Positions 61,599 to 64,000 of a DNA stretch of 64,000 bases are shown piece by piece. Numbering within the stretch: the stretch's first letter is position 1; every line of letters begins with the position of its first letter. The translations under genes and the position numbers were made by a program. Under the pieces are notes generated by a model. It ran no database searches, was not told the origin of the DNA, and worked only from the letters and a program-made list of their open reading frames with translations. The DNA lies in assembly GCA_016710685.1 (NCBI GenBank), contig JADJVC010000001.1, positions 310,001 through 374,000 of the forward strand, written 5' to 3'. Source of the DNA: Flavobacteriales bacterium (GTDB lineage: Bacteria; Bacteroidota; Bacteroidia; Flavobacteriales_F; PHOS-HE28).

Positions 61599-61976
61599 AT
61601 GGACCTTAAGACCCTCAAGCTCGAATTGCTCGAACGCATTGCTCTCTTGGATGACGAAATCCGCCTATTGGCATTGAAGCGCCTGCTGGATTCCCCGCGT
61701 GGCTATGGCATTCCCAACGACAACCTCAGCGTTGTGAAGGAAGATGCGGAGCCTTACATCAAGCTGGAGGACCGGAGCTATTCTGCGGAAGAGGTGCGGA
61801 AACTGATGGAGGAGTTGTTGCAGGCCAGGAACCAGAATGAAGACTTTGCCAGCGCTTTCACCCCGGAGGAATGGGAGGCCATGGACCGGGAAGGCGTGGA
61901 GGCTGAAAGAGATGAAGGTACTTTCCTCACCATTGAAGAAGTAATGGAGCGCATGCGCAAGGATCTTGGGAAATGA
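61599..61976 (+). CDS. Putative antitoxin of a type II toxin-antitoxin pair
   Basis: A 125-residue acidic protein. Its N-terminal ~35 residues (DLKTLKLELLERIALLDDEI) resemble Bacteroidota antitoxins that precede ParE toxins, and its C-terminal half is highly acidic helix, suitable for wrapping a basic toxin. No clear DNA-binding HTH, RHH or AbrB motif is visible. It overlaps the downstream toxin ATG by 4 bp, a common order. Function is inferred from position and composition. Confidence 0.7.
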   Translation: MDLKTLKLELLERIALLDDEIRLLALKRLLDSPRGYGIPNDNLSVVKEDAEPYIKLEDRSYSAEEVRKLMEELLQARNQNEDFASAFTPEEWEAMDREGVEAERDEGTFLTIEEVMERMRKDLGK

Positions 61977-62269
61977 GCTTGCCGGTAAAGGTTTCCGGCG
62001 CAGCAGCGCAGGAGATACTTGAAATACAACGGTATCTGGAAGAAGCCAATGTGGGTGCTGGTGTTCGATTCAGAACCGATTTGGAACGTTGCCTTCAGAT
62101 CATTCAGCAATATCCCGGAGGAGCGCGAATTCGATATCGGAATTATCGCTCGATTCCAATTGAAGCATTCAGCTTTCACTTGATATACGCTGTACGCTCA
62201 AACTGCATTGTCGTACATCACGTCCGCCACATGCGACAAAGGCCGTTGAAGCGCTACTTCGGAAGATAA
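61973..62269 (+). CDS. ParE/RelE-type toxin
   Basis: A 98-residue basic protein with the ParE/RelE fold signature: LEEANVGAGVRFRTDLERC (helices), IQQYPGGARIRYRNYRSIPI, and FHLIYAVRSNCIVVHHVRHMRQRP at the end, containing the Arg-rich strand and His typical of the family. ParE toxins poison gyrase; RelE members cut mRNA on ribosomes; which applies is not clear. It is coupled to the antitoxin by an ATGA overlap. Confidence 0.82.
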   Translation: MSLPVKVSGAAAQEILEIQRYLEEANVGAGVRFRTDLERCLQIIQQYPGGARIRYRNYRSIPIEAFSFHLIYAVRSNCIVVHHVRHMRQRPLKRYFGR

Positions 62270-62291
62270 GCTTTACGGCCCAAGGCCAACA

Positions 62292-62336
62292 GTAACGTTG
62301 CGTAACCGTTGCCTCGTAGCGTCGTTGCGGTTCAAC
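62292..62336. repeat. GTTGCGGTT-type dispersed repeat
   Basis: CGTTGCGTAACCGTTGCC followed by GTCGTTGCGGTTCAAC, related to sequences at 26780-26811 and 27938-28034. It ends within the stop codon of the CcmF-like gene. Confidence 0.5.
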
Positions 62337-64000
62337 TTTTCCGTTTCCCCCGCACCCGCTGCCGTACCGCCACGAACGTCCCCAACGCCATCAAAATACA
62401 CCCGATCCACAGGATGTTGATGCCCGGGAAAACGATAGCCTGCATGATCACGAACTCCCGCTCGCTCACGTTCAGCCCTACGTGGTCGCCCTTCACCGTG
62501 GCGAGGTCGAATTTCACGTTGAGTTCCGGTATGTCGAAGCCTTTGCTCCCCACGTTCTGGTCGTCGTGGTAGATCACTACGGGCTTGGCCTCGAACCAGC
62601 GGCTGTCATCGTACAGGTCCCGAACGCGCATGTTCAGGATATACACGGTGAAGTCGGGGCCTAAGCGCGCCAATGTGACACTGTCGCGCACAGTGCGGAT
62701 GCTGTCGATGAGGATGACGCAAGTGGGCGTAACAATGGTGTCACCGACGTTCTTCTCATAGAGCCTTGCTGGCATAAAGCCGTCCGCAGCGGTGTCCAAC
62801 TTCGCGTAGCGGACGTGCGTGTAGAGGTCGTGGTCGGCCCAATGTTTGGTGCTGGGCTCAGCCACGTTTCCGAACCGGGGATTAAGCTGCACCAAGGGTT
62901 CCAGAGCGAATTCTTTCGCACCGGGCAGGCGGGCGCTCCAATTCCTGGCATACCAAAGCTCTTGCCGTGTAAAAGTTTCCAGCGGCTCCCAGTGGATCGG
63001 CTGGTCCACCAGGAAAATGTTCCCGGCGGTGTGATCGTCCTTGGCGCGGAAGAGCATGCTGCGCACCCGCACCGTATCGCCCGCTTGGAACCTGCGCGGT
63101 TCGGCGGCGAAGTAGTCCATGTCGTAGTACAGGTTCACGCCATCTTGCCGCTTGCCGTTGTAGGTAACGAAATAGTCCCCGATGGGCACGGTGTCGCCCA
63201 CATAGAGGAGCATTTCCTTACTGTCGTTGAAGTCCTTATTGAGGTAACTGAGCACCGGGCCTTTCACATTGCGGCTGATCTCGTGCTGGCGCGAGGTGCT
63301 GATCAATGCACCCAACAGCACCAAGGCGAAACCAGTGTGCGCGATCGCTGGACCGGCTTTGGTCAGATTGCCTTTCAACACCATGGGGATGTAAAAGGCG
63401 TTAGCCAGCGCCGCGAAGGACGTGGCGAAAAGCAGCGCGACAAGATTCACTTCCACCCACTTGTATTCCAGCCACCACACGCACAGTGCGGTAATCGCGG
63501 CAGCCCCGATCAACGAAAAGCGCAGCTCGCGGAAAAACTTCTTCTTGTCCGTCTTTTTGTAACGCAGGTATTGCCCGATGGCCACCAGCATGGAAATAAT
63601 GAAGGCGAAAGGGATCTGCCATTTGTTGTAGTGCGCCTTGGCTTCCACCGGCGGGGCCAGCTTGGCTTTAGCGAGATCTTGCGCCCAGCCCCAGCCCGTT
63701 GCGTCGTGCAGGCTCTCGAACATGGTGTGGAACGGCGCCAGTAGCAGGTTGAACACCGGCATGCTGGTGCTGAAGATGATCTGCATCGCGCTGAGCAACA
63801 GCACCAGCGAACCGATGAAAAGCCAGAACTCGCGGCTGAGCAGTTCCTCTTCATCGGCGCGACGGAATTCGCCCGCGCGGGAGGCCGTCACCGCCATGGA
63901 AACGCTTACAGCACCGAACAGCAGAATGGCAGGCACATAGACTTGTAATGCAATGCCCAGTACGAAGATCACTGCGCTGATAGCGACATAGAACCTGCGG
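62332..64000 (-). CDS. CcmF/CcsA-type cytochrome c biogenesis protein, C-terminal part
   Basis: Partial gene, open to the right edge of the window, with about 556 residues visible. It has several hydrophobic helices (near the start, then around FGSLVLLLSAMQIIF-like and FAFIISMLVAIGQYLRY segments), an ALANAFYIPMVLKGNLTKAGPAIAHTGF-like stretch cut here into its membrane core, and a ~250-residue periplasmic beta-rich domain before a last C-terminal helix (ILWIGCILMALGTFVAV). This layout fits heme lyase CcmF/NrfE or the Bacteroidota CcsA fusion, which attaches heme to apocytochrome c. The N-terminal WWD-type heme motif is outside the window. Confidence 0.8.
   Translation of the reverse strand, partial: RRFYVAISAVIFVLGIALQVYVPAILLFGAVSVSMAVTASRAGEFRRADEEELLSREFWLFIGSLVLLLSAMQIIFSTSMPVFNLLLAPFHTMFESLHDATGWGWAQDLAKAKLAPPVEAKAHYNKWQIPFAFIISMLVAIGQYLRYKKTDKKKFFRELRFSLIGAAAITALCVWWLEYKWVEVNLVALLFATSFAALANAFYIPMVLKGNLTKAGPAIAHTGFALVLLGALISTSRQHEISRNVKGPVLSYLNKDFNDSKEMLLYVGDTVPIGDYFVTYNGKRQDGVNLYYDMDYFAAEPRRFQAGDTVRVRSMLFRAKDDHTAGNIFLVDQPIHWEPLETFTRQELWYARNWSARLPGAKEFALEPLVQLNPRFGNVAEPSTKHWADHDLYTHVRYAKLDTAADGFMPARLYEKNVGDTIVTPTCVILIDSIRTVRDSVTLARLGPDFTVYILNMRVRDLYDDSRWFEAKPVVIYHDDQNVGSKGFDIPELNVKFDLATVKGDHVGLNVSEREFVIMQAIVFPGINILWIGCILMALGTFVAVRQRVRGKRKS

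Overview
The window is a gene-dense chromosomal segment of a Bacteroidota bacterium, most likely in Flavobacteriales or a near relative, with an unusually high GC content for that phylum (mid to high 50s by eye). The placement rests on several things: gliding/type IX secretion genes (gldF, gldG, porQ), secreted proteins with type IX sorting or gliding-associated C-terminal domains, a Bacteroidota-type alternative GlmU, bacillithiol synthesis (bshA), and promoter -7 elements of the TAnnTTTG/TTCG type in front of many genes. I found no tRNA, rRNA, CRISPR array, prophage or transposase.

Layout. 1-1.8 kb: end of RNase Z, a LuxR-type regulator and an N-acetylglucosamine kinase. 1.7-9.1 kb (minus strand): membrane patatin-like lipase, bifunctional FTCD, CPBP protease, imidazolonepropionase (hutI) and a secreted coiled-coil protein; ftcD and hutI supply the later steps of histidine degradation. 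9.4-17.3 kb: bshA, CoA transferase, a K+-channel-like protein with a zinc ribbon, MscS, a DUF389 protein and a GNAT-nitrilase fusion. 17.4-20.2 kb: SulP transporter translationally coupled to a beta-carbonic anhydrase. 20-31 kb: GlmU-like protein, Lon, a porin, queA, porQ, cmk, a broken DUF6624-like gene and ispH. 31-42 kb: two type IX cargo-like proteins, rpsA, an acyltransferase, two cyclophilins and a DEAD-box helicase. 42-50 kb (minus): META protein, dnaN, DUF4340-like protein, gldG, gldF, then a TPR/monooxygenase/SAM-hydrolase operon. 50-64 kb: phoH, purC, VIT transporter, SDR, M14 carboxypeptidase, the DUF2520-kdsC-ubiA-maf operon, a ParE-type toxin-antitoxin pair and the C-terminal part of a CcmF/CcsA-like protein.

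Two patterns cut across the genes. First, five otherwise well-conserved genes (bshA, GNAT-nitrilase, porin, gldF, SAM hydrolase) are each broken by a frameshift of the same sign, equal to one missing base and mostly in short homopolymers; a sixth has an in-frame stop. Residual long-read consensus error explains this better than gene decay. Second, the spacers carry several families of short dispersed repeats. The most striking is a composite of exactly four 7-bp units followed by an ACGGCTGCCGAC-like block, seen at four places and once running right up to the purC start codon. Other spacer repeats include elements with inverted ends related to CACCACAGAGGCACGGAGA.

Most genes are housekeeping or envelope genes typical of the phylum. 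I see no clear defence island or biosynthetic cluster. The less explained items are the heptad-repeat elements, the four-repeat secreted protein at 39-42 kb, the channel with a zinc ribbon, and the membrane patatin fusion.
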